DNA from: Diphasiastrum complanatum
Taxonomy: Eukaryota; Streptophyta; Lycopodiopsida; Lycopodiales; Lycopodiaceae
Direction of reading: 5' to 3'
Assembly: GCA_029204225.1 (NCBI GenBank)
Contig: MU832071.1
Location: 24,576 to 88,575 of the forward strand
Length of the DNA: 64,000 nt
The position numbers and the translations under genes were made by a program. The notes under the pieces are model-generated. The model searched no databases. It was not told the DNA's origin and saw only the letters and a list, made by a program, of their open reading frames with translations. Shown in pieces: positions 1-13,724 of the stretch. The stretch's first letter is position 1. Every line of letters starts with the position of its first letter.

Positions 1-1
1 T

Positions 2-1070
2 TCCACCTCTACGGCCAATAGTATTGATTCCATTAACTCCGCCATAGAGAGATTGCGCACACAGAGCAATGAGTAGATTAGAAAGCTCACCACTGATCTT
101 ATCGTGGTTGTTGATCAAAAGCTAAAAGGCTTGCAACCAGGACCTACAACGCATATCCAAGGAGATAATCCACCTGGTGTCCGCACTACACATGCAACCA
201 TACCAGAAATGAATGCCCGAAGTTGAGACAAAGGTTAGAGAGACCCACGTGATATTGTCATATCTGTAATATGAGTAATCACGATACCACAGAGTGTCGA
301 TACAACATAAAAACCAAGCAGTCCGACATGCACCAACAAATCCTGTCCTATTGGCACAATGACAAGGTGCCCTACTCCAACCACTGCCTAGATTGGCGTT
401 ACCACCCATTCCCCCCAGAACCCAAGGATTAGTAGTGAGAAACTCGCAACCAGCTATCCACAGCAGTTGAACATGGTCGAAGTGACCGATGAACCCTACT
501 ATCTCGAGGAGGAAGCACAAGACTTCGTCCCGGTGCATTTCACTGTATAGAACGAATGGCGACTTAATACCAATCTATGCTAACCATCTTAGAGGTACAA
601 GATTCAGAGCTCCCATTAAATATTATGGATGTGGAGAGAACCATAGGACTCTCGAGTGCCTAACAAGCCACAAGACAATTTCGTACCACTTTGTCGTGAT
701 TGTGGGTATGGACACCCATACCTAACGTGTCCAATGAGAAAGGAAAAGCAAGGAGAGGTCTGTGCCCCGCTGCACCTAATGAGTGTGGTAGGAGAACTCA
801 ATGCATCCACGATGCTAGTATTCATCTAGACCAGAGCTCAGAAACGTAAAGAGAAAGAACCAACTAAATCTGCCAATACTGATCCTGCTAGTGGATCATC
901 CGGTTCTCTATATGTAGGTGAATACCCATATCCCACCGTTGAACAAGGGAATTTTAGGCGTATGAAGGAGTGGGTGAAAGAAGCCCAAGCCTTAGATCAA
1001 GCCAGAGAGGCAGCCCACGAGCAAGACCAACATTAGCTTGAGAGGGAGAAAATGAACGCTTCCCCTTGCT
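2..1070 (+). pseudogene. Decayed gag-like retroelement fragment
   Basis: Reading the plus strand from base 2 gives a long protein-like frame broken by several stops and at least one shift near 550-620. It ends in a charged, Glu/Arg-rich tail near 1,050. Near 620-735 two cysteine clusters occur, GCGENHRTLEC and, in a shifted frame, CRDCGYGHPYLTC. Both resemble, but do not exactly match, the CCHC zinc knuckle of retroelement Gag (the spacing is short by one residue). No protease or polymerase follows, so the element is truncated or interrupted near 1,080. The family is not recognised; the assignment rests on the cysteine clusters and the pattern of decay. Confidence 0.35.
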
Positions 1071-4000
1071 CCCTCGTAAGGGCTCCATGGTGAAAAAAAA
1101 ATCTAGAAATCAAGGCATTTTAAGGTCTAAATATGGCAACAAAAACAATACAAATTCAAAGCATTGTTTTCAATATTGTAGTAGCCAAAAATCGTAAATG
1201 TAAACTATGAAAAAAACATGCACAAATATTATGTTATTCCCAACACATAAGTTAAGTTATAAGATTCTTCTTTGAACAACAAAAGCTTCATCATCAATGA
1301 AAAGACATGTTCATCGAGTCTTTTGCATTGTCCTATGCTCCTAACAATTCTCATGCATCTCTTCCATTGCTCTGGCCAATTATTCAACATAGCAATGCAC
1401 ATCATTAAGACACCATCAAAATTACATTAGCTATCACAATATGAAACTAGGTTGTAATCACTTAATTGAAATGCTCACTATGGTCTTGGAGAACAATTGA
1501 AGTATTCAATAGAAGAGGAATACCACAATATTTTGACAAAAAAAAGGGGGTAGAAAGTTAGGTAGTTGTATCTCTATTTGGTTTTACCCCATCCTCATTA
1601 TTACCTATACCACATAGATGAACATATGCCTTCTTCACAACCAAAATAGACATCCCAACACCAAGCATCGAATCCATGACAACCCCATAGTGAAAAAAAT
1701 TGGCATGAAGTATTCACTGTTCTCAATGCTACCTTTGATTGGATTTTTGTGTTTGTATCCATATATCACTTTGAATGGGAAAGGTAGTGCATCCACAAAT
1801 CACTATCTACCCTCAATCCAGAATTAAATGTAAGTTACTCGATCATGATCAATGCAATGCATTGAGCCTTTTCTTGGAAGAAGATTTGTCTGCATAACAT
1901 GCGTCTGCATTTGACAATAACATCAAGTTAATCCAATCAATTTGCAATAGGATAAAATAAGCTAGAATTCAAGGGTCACAATCAAAGTAGGTTATGCAAT
2001 GAGTAAATGTTGAAAGCAAGATATTAACTTTTATCGAACCATCGAGCCCTCGACCAAGTTTCTCTATTTCCCTCAACCCAACTGGCTGTCTAGTCGACCC
2101 AATTGTATTTCGAATTGCAATCTATGAATGGGTGGACTCACTAGGATGACCCACCAACCACCATCATCTAAAATAACCATACATATATTCAAGCTTGCTT
2201 CTACACTTTCAGCAGACCACTTATTCCAAGTTGACTCACTGGTATCCACACTTTCAAGTGTGTGTCAAGAAGATAAATCTATAAGTACACCATTGGCACT
2301 ATAGGTTGTGGACTTTCCCTTTCTTAAAGTGTTTACCTTGGTTTTATGTTAACCATGTCCACTTTCGCATATTCATACTCTTCTCGTCAACTTTTCATAG
2401 GTGTGACTTCAACACTACTTGCATGTTCTTTTGAGGAGTATGATCCAAACCTTTTCTTTCTCTATAATAGTGATTGGCTTGTAAGGAATGGTTGCAATCA
2501 AAAACTTCATTGCCATTTGTGTGGCAGCTGCATCTTCATCCTCATCCTCTTCAACAACTAGGCTTTCTTTTTTCATGTAGCTCATATTGTGTTGTCTATG
2601 ATGGTGGGTACTCACCTTCTTTGAAGTCAATTCACCATAGACAATATCTGCTCTCCACTCACTCCATAGTCAATTTACCATAGACAATATCTGCTTCTCC
2701 ACTCATTCCATCCACCCTTTCTACACTAATTGGTATTCAGAAAGTACATACTAATCTCTTTCTTTCAAAAAAACTTGATTCCACTCACAACATGCATCTC
2801 CTTTATGACATTTGTGGCTTTAAAATGAAAGAAGTACTTGTTCAATTTTTCAATGTCAGCAAGAACCCAAAAACCAATTCCAAGAAAAAACTGATTGTTA
2901 GCACTTAAAACCATTTAGGAATTGTCACCTCCACATTACAAACTTGGCAGCAAGCTTCAGTTCATTTTGTCTCCATGAGGATCCATTTAGGCAGACAATG
3001 AATGAAATAGTTTTGAAAATGAATTGGCAGATGACATCCACATTCACGACACAACAAGTTCATTGCTAGAACCATTGGAAATGAAAAAGCTAGCTTCGTA
3101 GCAAAAGCATACATCCTATGTCTTGACATAATTCAAAAGGTTTGGACAATTTGTGAGTAAATCACCTGCAAGTTTTGTGAGTCTTTTTGTAAGGATGATG
3201 TAGTCCATCAATTTGGTAGTAGTTTCAAGTAACATCGTAACTAAGGGTTTTGAGAAAGATGTCATAAATCAAATAGCTCAACGTACAAAATTAACTATGG
3301 CAAAAATCAAAGCCTATTTAGTCAATAAGCAATGTTATGCACTAGCTAGCAAACATGAGAAGTTGTGGACATCTAGGAGGTTTGGATTTAATGAAGTTGG
3401 GTCTTGATGAATTTGTGGGGGAATTTGGAAATCATTTTTTGATGATCATGTTGTAGACCTGAGGGAGTGTTTCAAGCACCTTAAAATCCAGAGTCTCTTA
3501 CTTGTGCTTGTAAAAGTCAGATGTGAAATTGTACTATATTCATGATAAAAAAGCATGAAGTCTGAACACAATAAATTTTGAATACATGAAACTAGAAAAT
3601 GTCAAATTATCAAAAGACAAAAATTAAATCATGAAATCTTGAAAATCAGATTCTTTAGTTGTGACTACATCCATGATTAAGTGTGAAAATCTGAAAGTCT
3701 TAGCATTATACTACAAACTTTATATTTACTAGTCAATTTTAGAATGTGAAACTATGATTGTAGTTGTGATTTGATTTGTGAGTCTAATAGTACAAACTTT
3801 GAAATTTAACTCCAAATCTTGTGGTAGTCAAATTGGTTGTGAAATCATCATCACAATCACAATTGCTTTTGTCAATGAAAGACATGATTGTCCTAGGCTT
3901 TGAATGCACACGTGACTTTGAAATTGTGCTTAGTTGATTTGTCCACTTGATGATAATATCATTTATCATTTCAAGTTGTCATCAATGTAATCCAATGGAA

Positions 4001-7000
4001 TTTAAGACATATAGGTGTAATTTGTGAGGTTGAAGGCCAAGTGGGCAGATACATTTGAATTTGATTGTTCATGACATGAGATAGCTACGGGCTTTATTAA
4101 GCTCTAGTATTTTATTTTTGAATGCAATTTTTGTGTCTTGAGAGAATGTACTTAGTGGTCAACTTAAATTTTCCAAAACACTAAAATTTTATATAATTTA
4201 AAAAAATTTCACATGTCAAAAAACTTATTAGAATCAATAAATGCATACAATGCATACTTAATCAATCACTCTCCAATCTACTTTTACATTAAAAAAAAAA
4301 AAGCTATATAAAAATAAATAATAAATGCTTTGTTTGTGATAGCTTTTATTACACAAGCATTATTATTTACAATAATTGCCATAGGCATAGTCAACTTAGA
4401 GCATATGGGCTATTAAATGGTGGAGCACAAAGCTTACAAGGTTTAGAGTCAATGGGCTTTGAGGTGTGTCTTGTGACTCTCATCCCACAAGAGGCTCATC
4501 TTGCAAAGATGTCAAACTAGAAAGTGATTCCTATCAATAGAAGTAGTCTAATGCACACTAGTGAAATGGACTTGAGTCCAAATTTAGTTGAAAAATTAAA
4601 TAGGTAAATCTATAGATTTGCATCCAAAATATGATCTAGATACAAATCTTACTTCAAACAGATTCCTTTTGGAAAAACTATTGATCAATTTCCATATAAA
4701 TCAATGAGACATGGAGATGTGGGTGAGGCATGCTTGAATTGATAGTAAGGGTTGAGCAAAGACAAATTTCATCAAGTATTTTGAGGATGGCTTAAGTTGA
4801 ATTGTCACGTATGATAGAGAAAATAAACATATAATTGCTGAAGAAGTGATTACTTAGGATCCCATGCGAAGTACAAACAAAGTATATACGATCTAATCTT
4901 TGTGTCGATTGGAGAAAAGTGATTTTAGAGAGAAAATAAGGACTACAAATTAATAGTAGAAAACACACATAGATACAAGCATGCTATCCGGAATGTGCAA
5001 AATGGTTTGGAAGCACATAGAACTTTCACTTTTTAAAGGACGCTCCAAAAAAATAAGAAACAACAGGCACTTGGCATTGCATTAAAAAAATATGACCTGT
5101 GCCATAGATTAAGAAGCAATCTTTACATGCGTGTGGTTCACCTATATTTATTTGGTTTTGGGTTGAAAACTATTTGTAAATGGCGAGCACAAAGAAAGGT
5201 CATATTGTCCAAGAATTTCATAAGCCTACATAGGCAAGTCAGTTTCCAAAACACAAATGGAGCACTTGTAAATCTTGAATGGTCCATTGTCGCTTGCAAC
5301 ATCTAAATTGGTGGACACAAGTGGTTATTGTGTACTTGAAGATGCGGGCACAAAACCTAGCTGTTATGACAAGGAGATGGCTAGGAGCCTCATACTCCAA
5401 CCTTGGCCTTTCTTGTAATGTATATATTATGCATATGATGCCGGTGTGACCGAATATTGTAGAAGAAAAAATAAATCCATTAGATTTTATATTGTTGGAA
5501 TCTTTGATTATTTATTTGGGAAATTCTACTTATGCTTGAAATAATTCTTCATTGTTGAATATGACAAATTTTTCAATATATCACATTTTTATTGCTCTGA
5601 TTGATGTTCATGCATAATTTTTTACTTTTTTTGAACTTTGGTTATTCCTTTTGATATTGAGAACTATCCTTTATTCTTTCATAAGAAATTTGGAGTTTTG
5701 ATTATTTCTTTCAGGGTGATATTTTCTTATGTGCTTTGGACATACTTTTTTGTTTTTTTTATCGAACTTTGATTTCTTCTCTTGATATTGAGAACTATAC
5801 TATTTGGTTTTATTAGAAATTTAGAGGCTTATGAATATCTTCCAAATTTAGCATATTGTTTTATACTTATTTCTCTTTCTTTCTTTTGTACTAGATGCAT
5901 ATTATCTTCTAAAACTACTTGTGATTCACTCACTAGCACATCAAAGTCACACATGTTTATTGTAATCATTTTGAGCTATTGGGTTGTTGGAAATGAGCCT
6001 ACAAGACAAGTACATAATTAATCGATTGGGTATCTAGTCAGTTTCAAGGTATCGCACCACTACTTTATAGCACCTTTACAATGCTCACAAACCATCATGT
6101 TTTTCTCATTTACTTGTCCACTAGCATTTCTTGATATCCACGACTTATAGCAAGGAAAGAAGTCTTATTATTGTGGTACTAGGATTTCATATATAGAACT
6201 TATGCATGCGAATAAGATGTTTGCTATGTAGGTTTCATAATTGCCACAATAGTAGTAGTTGTTGATACGCAACTAAGGAGTTGCCCAAGTAAATTTGAAG
6301 ATTCAAAATATCTTGTGATTCATTGCTAGCGTACTTGATGTTGATACTTTTTGAAGAACATAGAGAACTTGAGAAGTTTTGTTAACAATTTTCATGAGTG
6401 GCTAAGATATAAGAAACATTTAAATAGATTGGATGACACTCATGGTCATCGAGCTTTTGAAATAAAACATGAGATTGACTTTTTAAATTGTTTTTATGAA
6501 ACACGCTTCACATATGTTTGCTCATACCAACTATCTTCTATTTGTAACATGCATTCAATGTTACTTTCATGGACCTTTACCTATTTTTTAAAAAGCACAA
6601 ATTTCAATGTCCTAACTTGATTCTGTAGATTTTAATGTTCAAGGACGTTACACTTTATGGAAGGAATTATTCAATTATATGGCCATTATATATACATTTG
6701 GGACCTCATACTTTTTTTTCTTTGAATTGAGCTATAATCTCTTTGATTATTTTTTATTTTTTGATTTGACTAAATTTGATTATTGAATCATTTGACTAGA
6801 TTCACAAAGGTCAAGGTGTATAGAAGTGCTTTTTTAAATGCTTTTATTACAAAATACTTCTTAAACGAGAGCCTCCCATGAGAATAGTATTGTAGTATTT
6901 CTAGTGTATTTAGCACATTGATTTTCAATACCTACATCCATCATCAAGCTCGCAATCTATGAGCACTTGAAACTTTGATGTCACTAGTATATTGCATGTT

Positions 7001-8040
7001 ATTTTGTGAATTTTCAAACAACATTTGAAAATGTGTATGACGAGTGTATTACACCTTTTGGTTCAAATCATTATTGGTGACAAATAAAGTATGCATCCCA
7101 ATAGAAAATTTACTAGTGTTTGCATTTATTGAAAACTTGTGCTGAAAAAATTTATGTTCTATGGAACAAGCAGGGTACAGTTCATTTTTCCTTATAGGAT
7201 GCCCAACCAAGACTCTTAATGAGCCCATTATGGTGAGCCATAAGTCAAGGCCTAATGCCAAGCTAGGCAAAATGTACTTCACCTAGCCTACTCCATGGTG
7301 TTATAGGGAAGGCTGAATTTTTCTGATCATCTACTTTGAAATTGTGTGCATGGATTATAGGTAATGGAGAAGCATTTATGCATGCAAAATGGCTTCCAAG
7401 CCAATTCACTTGCAAAATGATCTCGGAGATTTAGGACACATGCCTATAATAATCCTCATCTTGGGTAGAAAATTCTAGCCCTGACTATAAGAAACATCTC
7501 ATGAGCTCTTTTTGGTACACCACATTTCAGAGTGTATGAGACATTTTCTCCAAACAAGCTTCATTTTTTCTAGCATTCATTGTGAGACCTCTTACTTATG
7601 TGATATGTATATGATTGAATAGATATGTTCAATGGATGCAATTACTTGCATTCAAACTTCCTTGAATCAAGATAAGGTTGTATACTTTTTAGAATTGTCA
7701 AACAATCAAGATAAGGTTGAATACTTTTGAGTCTTGTCAAAGATTTGTTTTCATATATACTTTAAATTGCAATAAAAATTAGAGATGACAACATTTAGGA
7801 TATTGTGAAGCACAAATGTTGGCTGAAAGGAAATTGAAGGGGGACCTTATAGTTCACGCCTCAAAGCTCATACCTTTATACTATCATATTGAATAATATT
7901 CTCACTTGTTCATAATGAATAATGTGTAGTCGTACAGTGTGAGAAATTGTCAAAAAATTGTCAAATATAGCTTGATCAAAACCATGTAAATTGTACATAG
8001 GTGGATCCCACACGCGTAAATCCTTGTGGCATGTGTGATG
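1071..8040. other. AT-rich intergenic stretch without recognised genes
   Basis: No open frame here shows a recognisable domain, and those present are short and do not extend one another. The composition is AT-rich with homopolymer runs, as expected of old, decayed repeat DNA. The last few hundred bases (about 7,560-8,067) probably belong to a copia LTR, because a primer-binding site follows directly, but I could not find the start of that LTR. Confidence 0.5.
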
Positions 8041-9735
8041 TGAGGTCCAAAATATTGTACTTCAACATGGTATCAGAGCGAGGTACAATCCATTTTTAGC
8101 AAGTTTTGAAGCCAAAAAGCTAGAATTAGACGATTGACTAGAAACCGATAGATAGGGTGGAGATTTGGGGACCAACCTTGGTTAGGGTCGGATTCCGTAC
8201 TGTTCACACATGTGGAAAGCTCTGTACCTCAAAATAATCTTCATTTTTTGTTAGATCCAAAGAATTTCATGGTGATTGATCCTGGTGAGTTTTTTGGCGC
8301 TAGATCTAGGAAAAGCGTCAATGTTTGTATGCCATTGATTAGATTGGACTTACTATCATCAAATATATTAATTAAGGGTGGGATCAAGCCCTCTAAAAGT
8401 GATATACATGTCTTGAAAAGACATCAAGAGAAAGGAGTAAGTTTTAGCCATGTTTTTGTCCAAAAATTGTGAAAATTGACTTGATTTGATAGATCTTGGA
8501 TGGAATCTCATCTTATATTCATTTCATCTTTGTGAGAGAGTGTAAGAACCATGGCTAGAAGAGAGCTAGAAGCCAAATTTTAGATAATCAAGACAAGTGA
8601 GACCTTTGTGAGTGTCTAGGTTCAAATCAAATCCAATTTATTGTGCATTGTTTTGTAGAAACATTCCAATAAGTTTTTTTGAATCAAGATCAAGGGGATC
8701 TTGCTACTTGAATCTTTGTGAATTCCAAGTAAGTTGCAAGTGAGCAAATTCTAAAAACAAAAATCTAGGGAGGGTTGAGAAGTACGATCTAGTACAAGCC
8801 ATTACGAAGATGGGAACTATTGGAACTTTGAGGAGGATGAAGGAGATATATTTTTGATGGCATCTACATCCTCACCAACAAGCAATGGCAATTCAAGAGA
8901 CACTTGGTGGATTGATAGTGGGGCAAGTTCCCACATGACTTATGAAAAGGCTTAACACTCTTTCAATGATGCTAAAAAGTTTGTCTTTACTACAAGTGAT
9001 GAAGAGTGTAGGATAGATGGTGTTGGTACCATCTCTTTTTTGTCTCGAATCCTCTAAAAGTATGGATCTAGACAATGTCCTTTATGTTCCATCAATGACA
9101 AATAACTTGCTAAGTGCTGGTCAACTAATGGAGATGTCAACTTTAAGCATGAGGTTTGTTCTATCATGATGAATGAGAAATTCATTGCAACATGATTTAA
9201 ACAAGGGATATTGTTTAAATTGGATGCTAGTGTTGCTATTGTGAATGCAACTAACAATCTTGATGACAAGAAGCTTGCAAGGATTGAGGAGGAGCATAAA
9301 AGAGAAGAATATTTTGAGGATCAATCTCAAAACCCAAGAGCTCCAAGGAGGACCTCAAAGAAAAATGCCAAGTCATTAAATTGCATGCAAATTTTCCATT
9401 CAAGTGTGCGCCTTACAAGGGTGGAGAGCATTGGAGATACTACTACATTTGATTTGTTCGCAAATAGTGTTAGTAGACATGAATTGACTTGCTTTTTATC
9501 TTTAAGATTGATGATTTTTAGTACTTTATATGACAAGACAATGAAGTTGGATGCTTTCCAATCGACGTTTGTTGTTGATAAAGCAATTCCATTGGATAAA
9601 TATTTTTGTAATAGTTTGAATAGTGTCATAAAAGATGCAACATCATTTTTTTTTGAAAAACTTTGTGTCCACATGCTCTGTGTCTTTGTGTCCACATGCT
9701 CTATGCATCATCGTTCCAATATAAATACCAAATAA
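8041..9735 (+). mobile_element. Ty1/copia relic: LTR end, primer site, protease region
   Basis: A likely LTR end (TTCAACA at 8,061-8,067) is followed at once by TGGTATCAGAGC, the plant initiator-tRNA-Met primer site. At about 8,909-8,945 the plus strand encodes WWIDSGASSHMTYEKA, the D-S-G active-site segment of copia protease. A decayed stretch follows that matches the conserved region after it (LYVPSMTNNLLSAGQL, about 9,082-9,125), with several stops and shifts. An open frame continues to 9,735 but leaves the recognisable family after about 9,260. Integrase, reverse transcriptase and RNase H are missing, so the copy cannot move by itself. Copia identity is firm; the boundaries are approximate. 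Confidence 0.65.
8068..8079 (+). other. tRNA-iMet primer-binding site of copia relic
   Basis: TGGTATCAGAGC, complementary to the 3' end of plant initiator tRNA-Met, immediately follows the presumed end of the 5' LTR. Confidence 0.7.
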
Positions 9736-10540
9736 AGTCCTACATCAATGATAGGAGTAATGGTAGTTTGTTGCTCTTCAAGTAGAGATTGTACAATCTA
9801 CGTGTATTCCACCAAAGAAGTTTTCAATGGTGGAAGACTTGCAAACTTGAATAAGCATGTATGGATCAGCACCTTATCCAGATCATTGATGGTTTGGAGT
9901 CAAGTCAAGTGCAGGAGCAAGCTCAAGACCCAAAGACTCCAAGAAAAACCTTGAGTAACAAGATGGAGCCATCAAGGCTCACCCATATGAATCAAGCAAG
10001 GCAAGTTGGATTTAGCAACATTATTTATGCACTTGATAGCCTAAAAGATATATCATCATTGTGCACAAAATGCCTTGGAATTCATAGCTTGGCATTGTTG
10101 GATTTTATGCTCAAGCCCAAATCCATTAGGTATTGAGCATTCTGAAACCTGATATATTTATCCTGGAAAACAAAACAAAAAAGAAAAAGAAAAGGCTCAA
10201 ATTTTTTAAGCAAAAGATCAAAATTCAGGATCGGATTTTTTCGACCCAATGTCAAGCTTAGCAAAGAGAGATTTTCTAACCCTGGATTGGATTGGATCGA
10301 GGCGGTATTCTCCAAGCCTGTTTGTCGGATCGAATCGGGTCTAAATTTTTTGAGTCACTGTATATTTTCTGAGTCACTGTATATTTTTCAATACAGTATA
10401 AATTTTTGATATATTGTACTGTGAACTCAGAAATCCAACCCACGTCACAAAGTTGACAGTTCGTCTACATTGTACATGCATTTAAGTATAGAATGGCGGC
10501 TATCTACTATAGGATGGATCTAGTAAATTAAGTAGATTAA
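9736..10540. other. Non-coding, decayed repeat DNA
   Basis: No supported gene. A short tandem duplication of GAGTCACTGTATATTTT lies at about 10,352-10,389. Around 10,200-10,340 the sequence is rich in GGATCGGAT-like repeats, which suggests an unclassified non-autonomous repeat. Confidence 0.4.
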
Positions 10541-10988
10541 TGTCATGCTTTCAATGTATTGATCAACTGACACCCAATCAGCAATGAGAATCCATGATGG
10601 AGTCAGCTCCCCGATGAGATTTAGCAATATTCTGTAGGCATTATTCAAATAGTTTGTAAGCCATTTTTTAAAGCAACGATCAATCAACTGAAGCCTGTTT
10701 TGGCGCTAACTGTCTCATGCCAACTTCAAGCTCTTGTACTCAGTTTTTTCCAATCAATCAAAGTGCAAGTTTTTGTCCACACTACTTTTTTTCTATTGTG
10801 CATTGCTAACTTTTTATTCATCTCGAACACATTTGCTGGTAACTGCTGCACTTCCAATCCAGACCATCCGCTTTCTCCTCTTCCACTGCTATCCCACTGA
10901 TTTTTGATTTGATATCAGAGCTTCTATTATAATATATCTCTACCAATCCGATGTCTTTGTAATATAATAACACTCTCATTTTATGACA
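10541..10988 (+). repeat. Putative 5' LTR of a copia element (448 bp)
   Basis: The block starts TGTCAT and ends ATGACA, a perfect 6-bp terminal inverted repeat of the TG...CA type, and is followed directly by a tRNA-iMet primer-binding site. Both are expected of a 5' LTR. The matching 3' LTR was not found, which fits the interruption of the element at about 13,722. The start is inferred from the inverted repeat only. Confidence 0.65.
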
Positions 10989-11000
10989 TGGTATCAGAGC
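10989..11000 (+). other. tRNA-iMet primer-binding site
   Basis: TGGTATCAGAGC abuts the LTR end with no spacer and marks the start of the internal region of the copia element. Confidence 0.8.
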
Positions 11001-11133
11001 GGGTGATTCAGTAATCTACATTTCTATTGCGGGTTATCAGTCTTGTTTCTAGCAGGACAATGTTTTAGCAAGTGCGCAGCCAACAATATTTCGATATCGT
11101 TGTTTCTACCAAATATCTCGCTACTATACTATA

Positions 11134-13722
11134 ATGGATCCATCATCTACTTCATCTCTGATTGACAAACTCGAGGGAGAGAACTACCATCTCTAGAAGT
11201 TCAAGATGAGAGTCGTTCTACTTGCCAAAGAACTATGGGACATTGTTGATGACAGAAGTCAAACCAGAGGCCGATGTAGCCAGCATCACCAAATGGAGAC
11301 AAAGAGATGGCAAGGCATTTGCCTTGATCACACCAAATATCAAAGACTCCCAAATCAGTCATATTCGATCTGCTCAGACCGCTAAGGATGCAAGGACATC
11401 CTAGCAACCCTCTATGATATCAGGGATGTCACTTCCAAACTTCATTTGAGGAAGAAGTTCTTCACTTTGAAAATGTTTGATGTAGACAGTATTTCGAGCC
11501 ATCTCAACACCTTCAAAAACCTTATGGAGTAGATGATTGCAACCGGCTTAGTCATTGAATATTTTGATGTAGTGATGACTTATTATCGAGTCTGTCTAAT
11601 GCCTATGAAACTTGGGTCATGGCCATTTTGACCCAGCAACATCTCACTCTATCAAGAGTCATATCGATGCTACTACAAGAGGAGATAAGAAGAAATGCAT
11701 CCTCCTTCAGCTCAGGATCGGATCCTCAAGCTCTATACACAAAGAAAAATCAGAAGTTCAGATCCAAAAAATCTACAAAGTCATATTATCCTGACAAGAA
11801 GAGCAACATGTTGCCTGGATCAAATTTTGGATTGAACTTTGGATCAAATTTAGGATCAAATTCCTCATCATTCTATCCAATGCAGAAACTATTATACAAA
11901 TACTGTAAGAGAACTGGCCATCTCATCAAAGACTGTAGAACTCTAAAATACAACAATGAAAAGAAGAAGCAGTTCCAACAACAAGCAAATGCTGCCACAA
12001 CCAGTCACTCGATTCAACAACAAGAGGAAGATGAAGTTGCCTTTATGACCAAGGTCGGAGAATTAAGATATCAATTCCTGGTATTTGGACTTGGAGCAAC
12101 TCAACATATGACTCACCACCAAGACTACAAGCCATTCACCCATTCTAGAGTTGTGCAACTTGGAGACAACTCATCTCATTCCATCAAGGGTGAAGGAACA
12201 GTCAGGGTCGAATTTTAAAAAGGTGAAGTAAAGTTGTTGTCCAATGTTCTTCATGTTTTGAACCTTACTAAAAATCTGATTTCAGTAAGCAAAATCACTG
12301 ATTCTGGTCATAGGGTCGAATTCGATACAAACGGCTACATCATTCTTGACAAGTCTCGTAAAATTTTAGCTTTCGATAAAAGATGTGGCTATCTTTATAA
12401 GCTTAGTCACTGTTATTCTACAATAGTCGAGCTCTTCATACTTCAACTTTCGAATCAACTGATATGTTGTGGCATTTCGGATTAGGCCATTCAGACTTCA
12501 GTAGTATTCAAAAAATGTCAAATCAGAATTTAGTGCAAGATTTTCTTTCTATTAGCAAATCGGATTGTCCTTGTGAAATCTGTATTATCGGCAAGCATTC
12601 TAGAAGTCCATTTATTTTTGGTTTTGTTCATTCTTCTAGAGATTTGCTAGATCTTGTACATAGTGAATTTGTAAACCAATGTAGACTGCTTCCACAGGGG
12701 GAGCCCTCTATTTCCTAACATTTATTGATGATTTTTCTCAAAGAACTGTCACCTATTTTATGAAAAACATATCCGAAGCCTTCAAGTTCTTCAAACAGTT
12801 TAAGGCATCTGCTGAAAATCAGACCCAGAGAAAAATCAAGGCTCTACGTATTGATGGAGGGGGGGAATTCATCTCCACTGAATTCAAAGAATCTTGCAAG
12901 GCAAACATGATACATCAACAATACACAATGAGCTACTCACCTTAGTCTGATGGTGTAGCATAACGGAAGAATCAGACACTCATTGAAAGTGCCAAGAGCA
13001 TGATGGCCCAATGCCTCTCTTCCAAAGAAATTTTGGGCAGAAGCTGTCACTACAACTGCCTATCTGCAGAATTGATCCATCATTAAGGTCCTAAATGGCA
13101 AAACACCTTATGAGGTGTGGACATGATTGAAACCATCACTCAAACATATCCAAGTATTTGGATGCATAGCCTACGCTCAGATTCCTATTGATCTAAAAAA
13201 GGAATTGGACAACACAAGCAAAAAATCAATTTTCATTGGCTACTCCCCAGATCACAAGGCATACAAGCTCTACAATCTGGACACTCAGAAAGCATTCATG
13301 AGCAGAGATGTCATTTTTGTTAAAAACCAATTTTTTGACCACAAGGAGAAAACTCTAGAAATTTCTCACCCAAGGTCGAAAAAATCCGATTCAAGGATCG
13401 AACAGCAGAAAATCGATATTCACTTGGACAATGAGTCAGAATCTCAATGAATCTATACCCATCAGAGGATCGAACTTCAACCCAGAAGATCGAACCGATC
13501 TAGACAGCCTCCATCTCAATTTATGGATGATTTAGCTTGCTACTTTGTGCAGGAACCAAACACAGTTTCAGAGGCAATGTCAACTCCTGATGTTGACTAG
13601 TGGAAAGTGTGCAAAATTCACAAGGCTCTGTATGGTCTGAAACAGTCACCAACAGTCTGGTTTCAAAAAATTAATACATTTCTAATCGAGAATGGTTTTA
13701 TTCCAAACTCAAGCAACGACAT
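11134..13722 (+). pseudogene. Ty1/copia gag-pol, broken (Gag, protease, integrase, part of RT)
   Basis: Gag begins MDPSSTSSLIDKLEGENYHL, then shifts frame. A Lys-rich segment with a knuckle-like YCKRTGHLIKDC follows near 11,900-11,940; the expected first cysteine is replaced by tyrosine. The protease site reads GLGATQHMTHH where D-S-G-A is normal, so the catalytic Asp is lost (about 12,088-12,120). The pre-integrase motif MLWHFGLGHSDF lies at 12,464. The integrase core is recognisable around 12,800-12,950 (IDGGGEFISTEFKE). Near 13,600 the frame jumps from the linker to RT motif HKALYGLKQSPTVWF, so much of RT was deleted. The match stops at about 13,722, where an antisense LINE begins. Many stops make it non-functional. 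Confidence 0.85.
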
Positions 13723-13724
13723 CA

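Noticed and set aside
122-538. Minus-strand 138-codon open frame at the left edge
   Set aside because: It overlaps the plus-strand gag-like relic, which has clearer protein features. The minus frame is Cys/Trp-rich without a domain.
9327-9695. Minus-strand 122-codon frame over the copia relic
   Set aside because: Antisense shadow of the plus-strand frame at 9,211-9,735.
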